Part shown: positions 23,101-32,710 of the stretch, piece by piece | How the letters are laid out: each line of letters starts with the position of its first letter | Numbering within the stretch: the stretch's first letter is position 1 | Assembly: GCF_910592395.1 (NCBI RefSeq) | Contig: NC_088315.1 | Span: forward strand, 10,482,501-10,546,500 | DNA: 64,000 nucleotides | Source of the DNA: Lineus longissimus | Lineage: Eukaryota > Nemertea > Pilidiophora > Heteronemertea > Lineidae | Direction: 5' to 3' | The notes under the pieces: model-generated | What the model was told of the DNA's origin: nothing | Seen by the model: only the letters and a program-made list of their open reading frames with translations | Databases searched by the model: none | Made by a program: the position numbers and the translations under genes

Positions 23101-23640
23101 TCCAGAAATCGTCTCTCCTTCAGCCCCTTCCGGTTAAAATGGTCCTCATTGAGATCCCCGGCAAGGACTACTTCATACTCTCCTCTGTATTTTAACACCA
23201 GCTCGTACAATATGTCAGTATCCTCCATGAAGGTTTGAGTTGCAACCGCGCTGGTTCCTGATGACAGGTAGCAGTTAATGATACAGAGGGGTCGTGAGGG
23301 TAGATCCAGAGGGGGGAGGAGTATTCTCTCATTGCCGTCGTCTTTTGTCTTCTTCATGAAGGGGTTGAGCCATGGCGCCCACAGAGTTACTACCCCTCCT
23401 CTCCCTGCAGTGTGATACAGATTCAGGCAGTCTTGAGACATCTCATCGTAGGCAACACAGTGATGGTTCCATTGTGGGAATAGTGAGTCCAGCTTTGACT
23501 TTTCAAAAGCGTGCAGCCAATGCTCCTGAAGGCATATAATATCAGAGTCACCCAGCTGGCTGTTCACAAAGGCATGATTGGCGACGGCCTCCTCTACATT
23601 GAAAGTAACGAACTTGAGGTTCCTAGATCCTGCTGGCTGT
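20115..23640 (-). CDS. LINE-A ORF2: APE endonuclease, reverse transcriptase, CCHC finger
   Basis: The frame is open for about 1175 codons. The first GTG (23567) lies inside the endonuclease; the true N-terminus (KFVTFNVEEAVANHAFVNSQ) lies upstream without an ATG, after a TGA near 23645, so initiation is probably non-canonical or by reinitiation. Endonuclease motifs: DIICLQEHW, GDLNEDHF, SRIDHICIG. RT motifs, numbered from 23567: PIPKKGKDSLSLDNYRGI (about residue 512), SLDARKAFDVVSH, RQGVKQGAVMSP and the catalytic box GCADDLLLL (about residue 696). Cysteine replaces the usual Y or F before ADD. A C-terminal C-x2-C-x8-H-x4-C finger (CPLC to TC, about residue 1023) follows. ORF2 proteins nick the target and prime reverse transcription. 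The frame has no internal stop. Confidence 0.9.
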
Positions 23641-23693
23641 CAGCTACTTGCGAAAGTCTGTTCCAGACTAACCTTGCCATTTTGTGTGGGCTC

Positions 23694-25364
23694 CTAAGTT
23701 CTGCGGGTTATGCCACCATGGGTACTTATGGGTTTAGCGGTGCAAAGATCCGATTCTATGCAGGTGTCTTTCTCCCCGCTCTCTGACCTTGGTAGTATTG
23801 GTTGGTTTATGGCTTTATCCTGACTTCCTAAGTATGGACTTGGAAGGGTCGCTCCTCTTTGAGTCTCTGTCACTAGGTGTAGCCCAGTTGTTGCTGAGGG
23901 AAACTGGATGTCAGTAGTTGAGTCAGGACCTGGATGGGATATTCCTCTCTGCATATCTGTCACCAGGTGAGGCCCAGTTGTTACTAAGGGAAGTTGGGTG
24001 TCGGCAGTTAGAAGGGGCTGTGAGATCTCCGTTACGCTTGGGGTTTCACCTGGGGGCTGGTCTGGCGTCTTTTCCTTTGTGTCCTTCCGCGATCTGGTGT
24101 GCAGGCTCCTCACTGTATAGGGGCTCGGTTGGCTTCTCCATGATAGTGGGGGGCTTCTCGTACGATGCCTTCTGCTGTGGTAGGGGCGCTGGTCATTTCT
24201 CGTGGGATTGCGTCTTTTCGGTGATGGGCTCCCCTGGATTCTCCTGTTGTGGTAGAAACGCTCTTCTTCTCTCATTGGACTGCGTCTCTTTGGCGATGGA
24301 CTCTGCTGTCTTCTCCAGGGGGGACTTCTTGACCGGTGCTTCTTGTCATGGTATAATCGGGCACCTTTGTCATGGTATAGCCGGGCACCATCCTTCACGG
24401 GGCTGTGCCATCTACTTTTCCTTCTCTCATGCTGGTGACCATTTCCTGCTGCCTGGACATTCTCTTGGAATGGGTGGGAACAACACTTGGAGGTCTGAGC
24501 TGCTGCCAGTGTGTGACACTGGTTAGAGTTCTGTACTGCTGCTAGGGTGTGAGAAAATTGGGCTTGATGAATGCTCATCTGGGTTATAAGGGCTTGTGTA
24601 AGAGTCTGCTGGATTGAAACGCTATTCAGTCTGTTCTCCAGATCCTGTATTCTAGGGGCTGTTGCCAGTGGTGGAGTTAGCGAGATCTTAGTAGCATCTT
24701 CCATTGCTCGTAGGCGCTTTTCAATGTCCCCATGGGTGCTGGTGCTGTCTGCTGCTTGCTGCAGTGTCTGCTGCGCCTTGGGTTTTTCAGAAATAATGAG
24801 CCGTTGTTCTAAAATTCTGTTAGTGTCTTCAAGCTCTTTGATTCTGCGTTCATAGCCTATGATGCACGCCTTGGCAGTATGTAGCTGGGAATCACGTTTA
24901 TCTACCTCTTTTTCTCTGTTACGAAGGACTTTTTCAAGTGCAGTTAGCTTTCTCTCCTTCGCCGATAGGCCCATTTCCCGGGCCAGCAGATCTTGTTCAA
25001 TCAGACGTAGAGGCTCGTTGTGCTCGGAGGTAGCAGTATAGGACGGAGGGGCCTTATAGGGTGACCCATTGGGCATTAGGTTGGGTTGTGCTTGTGGCTC
25101 CGACGGCTGTTGGGTAGTACATTCAGGGTTCACAATTGAGGCTAACCCACTAACTGGTACTGGAGGAGCAGCTATTTGGGTTTGCAAAGGTAACTTACAA
25201 ACATCGGCTACTGTATGACTGGTGTTGACACTGGTGTCGGCATCTTGGGATCTTTGCCCTCCCCTTGGCGGTTGGATGGTCTCCATGCTAAGATTGTTGG
25301 TATTGGTGCTGGTGTTGACAACTTGGGATCTTGGCGCTCCCTTTGTCAGCTGGCTGGTCACCAT
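23694..25364 (-). CDS. LINE-A ORF1, C-terminal part with coiled coil and RS-like domain
   Basis: This is the larger part of ORF1, cut off from its N-terminal part by LINE-B. It starts with further copies of the degenerate 25-30 residue repeat (SQ, then NTSTNT or DTSVNTSH) that is also in the upstream fragment. Next comes a Pro-rich stretch, then a heptad-rich coiled coil around ALEKVLRNREKEVDKRDSQ and RIKELEDTNRILEQR, likely for trimerisation. A striking Arg/Ser-rich region with RSRSPPWRR, SPSPKRRSP and RTRSPPLSW, alternating with RxYH motifs, follows. Two repeats around TTGPHLVTDMQRG and TTGLHLVTETQRG close the protein. ORF1 proteins bind element RNA; the RS-like tail is unusual. ORF2 begins about 50 bases downstream. 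Confidence 0.75.
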   Translation of the reverse strand: MVTSQLTKGAPRSQVVNTSTNTNNLSMETIQPPRGGQRSQDADTSVNTSHTVADVCKLPLQTQIAAPPVPVSGLASIVNPECTTQQPSEPQAQPNLMPNGSPYKAPPSYTATSEHNEPLRLIEQDLLAREMGLSAKERKLTALEKVLRNREKEVDKRDSQLHTAKACIIGYERRIKELEDTNRILEQRLIISEKPKAQQTLQQAADSTSTHGDIEKRLRAMEDATKISLTPPLATAPRIQDLENRLNSVSIQQTLTQALITQMSIHQAQFSHTLAAVQNSNQCHTLAAAQTSKCCSHPFQENVQAAGNGHQHERRKSRWHSPVKDGARLYHDKGARLYHDKKHRSRSPPWRRQQSPSPKRRSPMREEERFYHNRRIQGSPSPKRRNPTRNDQRPYHSRRHRTRSPPLSWRSQPSPYTVRSLHTRSRKDTKEKTPDQPPGETPSVTEISQPLLTADTQLPLVTTGPHLVTDMQRGISHPGPDSTTDIQFPSATTGLHLVTETQRGATLPSPYLGSQDKAINQPILPRSESGEKDTCIESDLCTAKPISTHGGITRRT

Positions 25365-25595
25365 AATAGGAGAACAGGAGTAGGTGTAGGTTTAGGTAGT
25401 TGAAAGTTTTTGGAGCTCCTGAATTTTCGAACTTTACAACGATTTTACGTTCACAAACTAGTCTTTCAGCGGTCTCATAAATCAACTAAGGAACAGCACG
25501 TTTGGAATATCTTGGCTTCAGTCGGTTAACGTGTTGTTATTCTGTGAAAAAGGCGGACTTAATCACTGTCGTTGGTGAGTTGGGAATATAACAAG

Positions 25596-26639
25596 ATGGC
25601 GTCGATCAAAGACCAAACACAAAGCACGACAAAGCATGCACCCGTACGCGCAAATAAGCGTGGTCGGTCTAAGGCCCTGTGTGAAACAGACATAGGGTCG
25701 CTTCTAAAATGGCGAAAGGTGTCAGGTGAAAGTGATATGACGGTCCTTGCCGATGTGAGTGTTTGTGGAGCTGTAGGCTGTTCTGACGTTACCGGTTCTT
25801 CAGATGATGTTTCATCACCAGTGCCCTCCTGTATTAACGCCGCCGGGGGGTCTTCACCGATTCGTGCAACGGCTGCGACAAAGACGCCGAAAAACCCAGG
25901 TCAGAAAACGTTCAGTAACAAGGACATTATGAATGCTATACTTAACCTTACGGGCAACGTCAATGATATAGAGAGAAAGCTTACGGAGCAGATTAATACG
26001 CTTGAGCGGACAATTGAGGAATCTGTGTTACGCAAGGTGAACGACATCGTTAGTGAGAAAGTAAAAGTGGAAGTGGCAGAAGTGAAAGCTCAGGTGGCTG
26101 CTCTTAGAAGAAAGTCGGATGACTCCGCGGAGTTTTTGAATATTGTGATTCGAAATCTACAGGAGGGAAAGAATGAAAATGTCGCAAACAAGACACAAGC
26201 CCTTTTGCGGGAAGGGCTAAAGCTGAAGGACTTGTCTTTTCAAAAAGTCGAACGCAAACGCTCATACAATGACCGCCCAGGCCTGATTATTGCCACGTGC
26301 CGGTCGTATGAGGACAAATCTCTGATAATGGACGCTAAACAATCGCTTAAGGAGTGTCGTCAGTACAGTAATGTGTATATTTCGAACGATAAGCCTCTGT
26401 CACAGAGAATCGCCGATAATAATATACGGACAATTGTGAAAAATCTCCCAGGCGCTGGCGACGTGCTTGAGGTCAAAGGCTCGCGAGTGGTCGCCAAGCA
26501 ACAGAAATATGTCCCCAACGAGAATAATCGAAACGATAAAATGAATAGCCGAAATCGACCTCAGGGTAACCAAACAGTAACACGAAACACGAACAACCGC
26601 CAGGAAGGATATAACCGTGGAGCGAATGCAAACCGCTAG
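25596..26639 (+). CDS. LINE-B ORF1 protein (coiled coil, RRM-like, basic tail)
   Basis: The ATG at 25596 has a good context (AACAAGATGG) and starts a 347-residue protein (MASIKDQTQSTTK). The frame extends eight codons upstream only through a non-ATG start. A low-complexity N-terminal third is followed by a coiled coil (IERKLTEQINTLERTIEESV through KAQVAALRRK), then an L1-ORF1p-like RNA-binding core (FLNIVIRNLQ, REGLKLKDLSFQKVER, PGLIIATCRSYEDKSLIMDA, VYISNDKPLSQR), and a basic Asn/Arg-rich tail. By family analogy it binds and chaperones the element RNA as an oligomer. The stop is nine bases before the ORF2 ATG. Confidence 0.85.
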   Translation: MASIKDQTQSTTKHAPVRANKRGRSKALCETDIGSLLKWRKVSGESDMTVLADVSVCGAVGCSDVTGSSDDVSSPVPSCINAAGGSSPIRATAATKTPKNPGQKTFSNKDIMNAILNLTGNVNDIERKLTEQINTLERTIEESVLRKVNDIVSEKVKVEVAEVKAQVAALRRKSDDSAEFLNIVIRNLQEGKNENVANKTQALLREGLKLKDLSFQKVERKRSYNDRPGLIIATCRSYEDKSLIMDAKQSLKECRQYSNVYISNDKPLSQRIADNNIRTIVKNLPGAGDVLEVKGSRVVAKQQKYVPNENNRNDKMNSRNRPQGNQTVTRNTNNRQEGYNRGANANR

Positions 26640-26648
26640 GATGACGCA

Positions 26649-29576
26649 ATGTGTCGAGACAACGCCGCTGGAGAACATGCAGTCAGGGATGGCCACTCAT
26701 TTATGTTGCTGAACGCTCGTAGTCTAAAAACTGTAAATCGGTCGAAAAATAAGCTGGCGCAATTCCAGCAGTTGGTGCTTTGTAATCAGTTTGATTTCGT
26801 GTGTGTTTCGGAGACTTGGTTAAACGCAGAGGTAGCAGACGGTGAAATACTGCCGCCTTCGTACACCATCCATCGAAGGGACCGCAACTCGCAGGACCAA
26901 GAACGTGGTGGCGGCGTTCTAATGGCATGTAGATCGGACATGCCGTCGTACCGTAAAACTGATCTGGAAAAAGAAAACTCCGAGATTCTTGTGTGCGAGG
27001 TCAAACCAGATTCTGACGAGCATTTTGCTCTTATTGTGTGCTATAATCCACCGGATAATGTAGATGAGCAGATGGCGTTCCTGGGTGACCTCAGGGACGT
27101 TCCCAAAAGTTGTGAGGGAGAATTCAGCAATATTTGTCTCTCAGGCGACCTAAACATTCCGAGCATCAATTGGGACACTGTGTCTAGTGTCAATGGCTCT
27201 CATGTGTCTGGGGAGTTTTGTAATATCGTGAACGATTTCTCGTCAACACAGCTCGTCCTCAACCCTACTCATAAGCATGGAAACATACTCGACTTAATCC
27301 TGACAAATCAACCAGAGCGATTCAGTGACACGGAAACATGGCCAGGAATGTACGATTCTGATCATTTTCCCGTAGTGTCGAATTTCCGTACTAGAATGCC
27401 CCGTCGTGTTGGAATTTCGCGCGTTGTTTATGACTTTACGCGTGCGGACTACACAGGTCTAAGGTCATTCCTTTGTGACGAGCTTGGTCCCAACTCTGAT
27501 TTCTGTTTGCAAAATGGCCAGGACGGCATTGACAATTTGTGGTCAGAGTGGCTAGGTGTGTATAACACTGGATTAGACCGCTTTATTCCGCGGAAAACTA
27601 TTCGTGACAAAAGCTATCCGCCATGGATTGACCGCGAAGTGAGACGCATGTCAACAAAAGTGAATGCTGCCCGCCGCTGCGCAAAAAACAGGAACAGTGA
27701 CTCCAGTTGGAGGAAATACCGGCGCCTGCGCAATGAACTCAGAAATTTGACCCGTGACAAATACAAAGCGAATGTAAACAATCTTGGATCAGAAGTGCGT
27801 AGAAACCCAAAACGTTTTTGGAACTTCTATCACGCAAAAACCAAATCAAACTCTGTACCAGAGACAGCGAAGCTGGGCAATGAGTCTTTTGTGACTCCTC
27901 TGCGCAAGGCAAATGCCTTCAATGGTTATTTTTATTCCAATTTTTCTCATCACAACGACTTGAGAAAACCTGATGTTACTATGTATGATAATTATAACCT
28001 TGATTCTGTTAACTTTACAGCAGTTGAGGTGAAATCGGTATTAAACAGGCTGGACAAGACTAAGGCCTGTGGGCCTGACAGGGTCTCTAGTCGTGTTCTG
28101 AGGGAGTGTGCCTCTACACTGTGTTCTTCACTCGCATTTTTATTCAACGTTTCAATGCAGACAGGTGTTTTACCAAACGATTGGAAAATCGCTAACGTTG
28201 TGCCAGTGTACAAGAAGGGAGACAAGCATTTGATTTCAAATTATAGACCCGTGTCTCTCCTATCTGTGGTTTCTAAAGTAATGGAACGTTGCATTTATAA
28301 CAGTATCTATCCAGTCTTAAGTCCGTCAGTCTATAAAGGCCAGCATGGCTTCTGTAACAGGCGGTCAACGGCCACTCAGCTTGTTCAGTTCCAGCATAGA
28401 CTGGGCCAGGTCTTAGATAGTGGGGGTCAAACTGATGTTATATATTTGGATTTTGCTAAAGCTTTCGATTCCGTTCCCCATTGCCTCTTATTACATAAGA
28501 TTCGTTCCTTTGGAATCTGTGGACGTCTTCTGAGTTGGTTAACGTCGTATCTTACAAATAGGAAGCAGAGAGTTGTGATTAATGGCTCGGAGTCATCACT
28601 TTTAGATGTACTGTCTGGTGTGCCGCAAGGGTCAATTTTAGGCCCTCTTTTATTCTTATTGTACGTAAATGATATTGCTGAGGTCGTTAGTGACGGTACT
28701 GCCATGGATCTTTTTGCTGATGATTCCAAAATGTGTAGGGAGATAGAGTCTGTAACCGACTGTCTGCTACTTCAGACCGACCTTGATAAATTGTACGCTT
28801 GGAGTAAACGGTGGGGCATGACATTTAGCCCAAGCAAATGCATGGTCATGAGTGTTACTAGGAAGTTAAATCCGACACACTTCTTTTACAATATCAATGG
28901 TTTTGCATTGTCTCGGGTTGATAAATTCAAGGATCTTGGTATTGTCTTTTCTTCGGACCTGTCATGGTCATCTCATGTCAATGGTATTGCAAGCAGTGCA
29001 AGTAGAATGTGGGGTATGGTCAGGCGTGTATGCGGGCGTACTGCAGACGTTAATTTGAATATCATGTTGTATAAATCACTTGTGCGTAGTCGCCTTGAAT
29101 ATGGTACGGTGGTATTCGACACACATGTGCGACGTGATCTTGAAACTTTAGAGCGTGTCCAGCGGAGGGTGACTCGTCACATTTTAGGCCCTGATATGCC
29201 ATATGTGGAGCGTCTGCGAGCGTTGTCTCTGCTGCCCCTGTCGTACCGTTGGGAAATCAAGGATCTAGTTTTTATGCACGATTCTTATTATAATGTCCTG
29301 GATTTTAATGCACGTTTTTATATAACCCCGGCTGTAAGGGGCGACGGTTTACGACTGGCGCAGCCGAGATTCCACTCGGAGACGTTCGGTGCCTCATACT
29401 GGGTGAGGACACCGAAGCTGTGGAACAGCCTCCCGGTCCAATTACATAATTTGAAAAAAATGCATTTTAAATCGTCCCTTAATGTTTATTATTTTGACAG
29501 GTTGGATCGTTTGGATGTCGACGACATGTGCACTTTCGTCACTTTCTGCCGTTGTGCAAACTGTCGGCCCACTTAG
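26649..29576 (+). CDS. LINE-B ORF2: APE endonuclease and reverse transcriptase
   Basis: A 975-residue open frame from ATG 26649. The endonuclease occupies roughly residues 15-240: LLNARSLKTVNR, CVSETWLN, GGGVLMACRS, SGDLNIPSINW, YDSDHFPV. The RT spans about residues 470-730: VVPVYKKGDKHLISNYRPVS, QHGFCNRRSTATQL, YLDFAKAFDSVPH, LSGVPQGSILGPLLFLLYVN, catalytic FADDSK (about residue 688) and KDLGIVFSSDLSW. The C-terminal region (SRLEYG, ERVQRRVTRHI, WEIKDL) is typical of CR1/Rex/Jockey-group LINEs. No stop or frameshift is visible, and all catalytic residues looked for are present. Confidence 0.92.
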   Translation: MCRDNAAGEHAVRDGHSFMLLNARSLKTVNRSKNKLAQFQQLVLCNQFDFVCVSETWLNAEVADGEILPPSYTIHRRDRNSQDQERGGGVLMACRSDMPSYRKTDLEKENSEILVCEVKPDSDEHFALIVCYNPPDNVDEQMAFLGDLRDVPKSCEGEFSNICLSGDLNIPSINWDTVSSVNGSHVSGEFCNIVNDFSSTQLVLNPTHKHGNILDLILTNQPERFSDTETWPGMYDSDHFPVVSNFRTRMPRRVGISRVVYDFTRADYTGLRSFLCDELGPNSDFCLQNGQDGIDNLWSEWLGVYNTGLDRFIPRKTIRDKSYPPWIDREVRRMSTKVNAARRCAKNRNSDSSWRKYRRLRNELRNLTRDKYKANVNNLGSEVRRNPKRFWNFYHAKTKSNSVPETAKLGNESFVTPLRKANAFNGYFYSNFSHHNDLRKPDVTMYDNYNLDSVNFTAVEVKSVLNRLDKTKACGPDRVSSRVLRECASTLCSSLAFLFNVSMQTGVLPNDWKIANVVPVYKKGDKHLISNYRPVSLLSVVSKVMERCIYNSIYPVLSPSVYKGQHGFCNRRSTATQLVQFQHRLGQVLDSGGQTDVIYLDFAKAFDSVPHCLLLHKIRSFGICGRLLSWLTSYLTNRKQRVVINGSESSLLDVLSGVPQGSILGPLLFLLYVNDIAEVVSDGTAMDLFADDSKMCREIESVTDCLLLQTDLDKLYAWSKRWGMTFSPSKCMVMSVTRKLNPTHFFYNINGFALSRVDKFKDLGIVFSSDLSWSSHVNGIASSASRMWGMVRRVCGRTADVNLNIMLYKSLVRSRLEYGTVVFDTHVRRDLETLERVQRRVTRHILGPDMPYVERLRALSLLPLSYRWEIKDLVFMHDSYYNVLDFNARFYITPAVRGDGLRLAQPRFHSETFGASYWVRTPKLWNSLPVQLHNLKKMHFKSSLNVYYFDRLDRLDVDDMCTFVTFCRCANCRPT

Positions 29577-29764
29577 TGCGCATGTCGCCGGCACCCCGAC
29601 GACACAACCCATATTATCTGCTGCCATATAATAGGTCTCGACCTACATGGTTACCAGTGTAATGCATGTACGTTTTATTTTGTTCATAATCCAATGTCTT
29701 GTCATGTTATATCAAATATTGTACATGTATTTTACACGAATAAATAAAACAAAAATAAAAAAAA

Positions 29765-30813
29765 ATAGGATGTTTAGCATTGGTGCTGGTGTTGCTGACA
29801 TCTTGGGATCTTGGCTCTCCCGTTGACGACTGGCTGGTCAGCCCGATAGTGATAGGATGGTTGGTATTGGTTTTGGTGTTAACATCTTGGGGTCTTGACT
29901 CTCTATTAGACGGCTGGATGGGCAGTCTGATAGGATGGTTAGCCATGGTGGTGATGTTTACATCTTGGTAACTTGGCTCGCCCATGGTCGACAGCTCGGG
30001 TTTCTTTTGCTTGTTATTGTGGCCATCCTTCCTGTTAGCTTTGTTTGTATTTTCGCTGGGTCCTAGCGGTGGTGAGTTGCTTGCATCGCAGAGGCTTAGT
30101 CTCTTGGGTTGCCCTTGGTTACTGTTCTTCATGATAGTGCGAGTGGTGCTGGTGTGGTTCACAGAAGGTGTTGAGCCGCAGGCATCTTGAGGACATGATT
30201 TTCCTTTGTTCAGGAGATCTGCCACGGACGCCAGTTCTGTCTTCAGCTGCTCGTTAAAACGCGAAGGATTAAGGTTTGATGTGCTATTGATTGTTTCTGT
30301 GACCAGGCCCAAATCTTCTGTGAAACTTGCGTGCTGTCTGCCGTTCACCATTACGCTTGACGAAGTATGGTACATGTTCACAGTATACTTAGCTGACCCA
30401 GACTCTTACATTATTCTGTATGTTGTTTGGCAGATGAGACCAGAACTCTTTTCTCGCATAACCTGTATCTCGCATTCTGACCCATGCCTTTGCAGAGTGA
30501 GATAATAACCATGTAGGGCCCTGCGCAACAGTTCATACAAGCCTGCTTGGCACTGGATATAGGTTTGATTTTGTTCCACTCGTACTGATAACTGGGCTTG
30601 CTGGTTTGCAGCCGCCAATTTCTTTTTGAGGGCCTTGTCTTTGTTGATCGAGTAGTTCAGGTCGAGGATGTTTGCTCTTGGGTCCTTTATTCGTGTTTCT
30701 TCGGGAAGGGCATCCGAGTTAACCATCACCATCAGCGTCTGAGGGAACCCAGTCTGGTGTCTGCTCTTGGTTTCAGGTAGCATCATCGCTCCGTGGCTGG
30801 CATACATGGACAT
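29765..30813 (-). pseudogene. LINE-A ORF1, N-terminal part, with one in-frame stop
   Basis: Two stretches share one frame: 30813-30406 (MSMYASHGAMMLPETKSR onward, with a helical LKKKLAAANQQAQLSVRVEQ) and 30381 down to the LINE-B junction. A single TAA lies between them. The second stretch carries three copies of a 25-30 residue repeat ending NHPI or KHPI. That repeat continues directly, in frame, in the part beyond LINE-B once the insertion and one copy of its 7-base target duplication are ignored. This shows both parts were one ORF. Residues after KHPI are LINE-B tail sequence. Confidence 0.75.
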
Positions 30814-30840
30814 GCAGCTATGAGCGAAGGCTGACAGTTA

Positions 30841-31790
30841 GGATGTGTACTAATGACCAGGAATGTGTGTACAGCTATATTGCGATGTGCTCTATAGTTG
30901 TACTTATACTGAAAGTTCTGTAGAAAATAGCTTAAGTGTTTTAGAGTAGTTTTAAAAGTGTAACTTGATCATTAGGGAGCATGCAGCTCGTGACCTAAGA
31001 GAGTAAAAGCATAGCTTGGAATTCTATAAGGAATCTAAAAAAAACATAGTTGATAGTTCAGTGTTCTAAAAACAAGACGTGGCCGAAAAGGTGGTGGCTA
31101 AAAGTGTTCTAAAAGCGAAGCGTGATGGCGGCTAAAAGTCAGTTAAAAGTGCCAGAGTAAAAGGTAGTATAGTTCATAAGATTATAGCCAGGCACTGCTA
31201 GGAGTAGACAGTCGATATGATGATAGACTAGATTAGATAGTTCACACACAAGAACGAATGAAGAGCTGCGAACAGCCCGAGATTGCTGTGTGTGGTTGAA
31301 TGCTAAATGACTGAATGGCAATAACTTTTATAGTTCGTATAAGCTCAAATCATTTATGTTTGTTATAATGTACTTTAGGGCTCGTATGCATTGACACAGT
31401 GAACAGTATATAAATGAACACACGATGTACATAGACACACACACACAAAGATGGCCGACTCGACACGCCTTTCTCCAGGCCGAATTGAGATGCCGATTCC
31501 GTCGCGAAATGGGGTGAATTCGTTCAGTTTTCCTCCTCGAGAACTGCTGCTATTGTTGATAAGTCTATTCTGCTCCTTCTCAAGTGTTGAATTTATCGAA
31601 TACTTCGTTAAAAAGACATAAGACGGGACATAAAACGGGACACTATAGTACTATTGTACAGGACGCCCCTATCTCAAATAAGCCTTCGTAGTTACTCTAT
31701 GGAATCCCGCTAATCCACCTGCGAACCAATTAATCAACTATTTTAATTTGTATCATGAATTCTGATTTGCTCCAAATTCTGATTTTGCAG
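30841..31790. other. Possible LINE-A 5' UTR and intergenic sequence
   Basis: No supported gene. Short AAAAGTG/CTAAAAG motifs recur at 30.9-31.15 kb (GTTCTAAAA, GGCTAAAAGTCAGTTAAAAG), and an (AC)n run lies at about 31434-31447. The 5' edge of LINE-A presumably falls here, but no target duplication could be matched. Confidence 0.35.
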
Positions 31791-31859
31791 CAGCGATCAA
31801 CCATAAAAGATCAGCGTAGAAAAGATAAAGACGCTGCTCCGTATGTCAATCAATCATTG
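31791..31859 (+). pseudogene. HDDC3: HDDC3-like exon remnant 1
   Basis: The acceptor TCTGATTTTGCAG ends at 31790. The 69-base exon reads QRSTIKDQRRKDKDAAPYVN then QSL and ends at a GTAACT donor. In HDDC3 this segment is the KHxxQRRKD...PYINHP region of the first helices. The first metal-binding His (H35 in the human enzyme) is replaced by Gln here. The frame itself is still open. Confidence 0.75.
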
Positions 31860-32330
31860 GTAACTCACACTCCCGTCATTTATCTGTATATAGTGCAAAA
31901 ATCCGGCGTATTAACGGTCGATAGTGCATTATTATTGAAACTTGACTAGCTCATGAGCTACCGGGTGTCCCAGAAAAATTGCAACATTCTTGTTTTTTAT
32001 TCGCCTTTGACTAGAGGAACAAGAGGCGAATCTCAAGATCAGAACGCCAGTGGTACATGATTCCTTTTTCACATGTTCATGGTATGTTTACCTGATGCGC
32101 TATACATTTACAATGACTAGGCTTAGGCCTATTGGAAAAAAACGGTATGGTTACAATTTATAGTAGGGGCCTATACAGTGGAATAGGGAGCATTCATAAT
32201 GGGTAATCTGCGGCCAAATTTAGTTTCATGATAGTATAAAAGGGGGCGCTTCGGAAAAGTTTTCGGGAATGTGCTCCTCTCATTCAGTATAGGCCTAACA
32301 TTACTTTAGACTTGGTATCGCCAAGTAGAC
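31860..32330. other. Relic-intron sequence, no gene
   Basis: Non-coding sequence within the HDDC3 relic. A GGGTGTCCCAGAAAAATTGC motif near 31960 resembles ends of dispersed repeats, but no second end was found. Confidence 0.35.
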
Positions 32331-32334
32331 GGTT

Positions 32335-32710
32335 CATGCCCATTTCGCCTTGTCTTTTTTCGCCTTTTCCCATTTTGCCTTTAAAAAATATACATTTCGC
32401 CTTCTCCTATTTCGCCTTTTCCAATTTTGCCTCTTCCCAATCCGCCTTATTCTATCTCGCCTTTGTCTTTTTTCGCCTTTTCCTTTTTCGCCTTATGCTA
32501 TTTTGCCTCTGTTTTATCTTGCCTTATCACAAGTTGCCTTATCCATTCTTGCGTTCGTCTCAGTTTGCCATTGTCTTAATCTGCCTTCTCCTATTTCACC
32601 TTGCCCTAATTTACCTTTGTCCTAATTCGCCTTCATCCTATCTCGCCTTTACCCGCCCCGCCTTTGTATTATTTCGCCTTCTTCCCATTTCGCCTTCTTC
32701 CTACTTTGCA
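32335..32710 (+). repeat. Minisatellite arm with TTTCGCCTT units
   Basis: About twenty degenerate units of 15-18 bases on the pattern TTTCGCCTTnTCCTn. The reverse complement of the same unit forms the array at 33565-33890, so the two arrays are arms of an inverted repeat. The plus-strand frame of 159 codons (LFRLLLFRLF-like) is a by-product. Confidence 0.85.

Larger units (their letters stand above)
25372..29763 (+). mobile_element. LINE-B: CR1/Jockey-group LINE inserted into LINE-A
   Basis: A full-length-looking non-LTR element of about 4.39 kb. It has a 5' UTR of about 220 bases, two ORFs nine bases apart, a 187-base 3' UTR, and an A-rich tail at 29743-29763. The heptamer AATAGGA is present at both edges (25365-25371 and 29764-29770), as expected of a target-site duplication. 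Both ORFs are open, so the copy is young and may be competent. Confidence 0.9.
20064..30840 (-). mobile_element. LINE-A: minus-strand non-LTR retrotransposon, split by LINE-B
   Basis: The element has ORF1 (about 30813 down to 23694, interrupted) and ORF2 (endonuclease-RT, 23640 down to 20115). It ends 3' in a short GAAC repeat (20064-20085), the kind of microsatellite tail some CR1/L2/I-group LINEs carry. LINE-B (25372-29763) is inserted in ORF1 in the opposite orientation. The clade cannot be assigned by eye: the endonuclease is APE-type and there is a C-terminal CCHC finger. The 5' end is not defined; the sequence from 30814 to about 31.6 kb may be its 5' UTR. Confidence 0.85.

Noticed and set aside
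23918-24526. 202-codon plus-strand frame rich in Gly/Ser/Cys
   Set aside because: Antisense of the RS-rich part of LINE-A ORF1.
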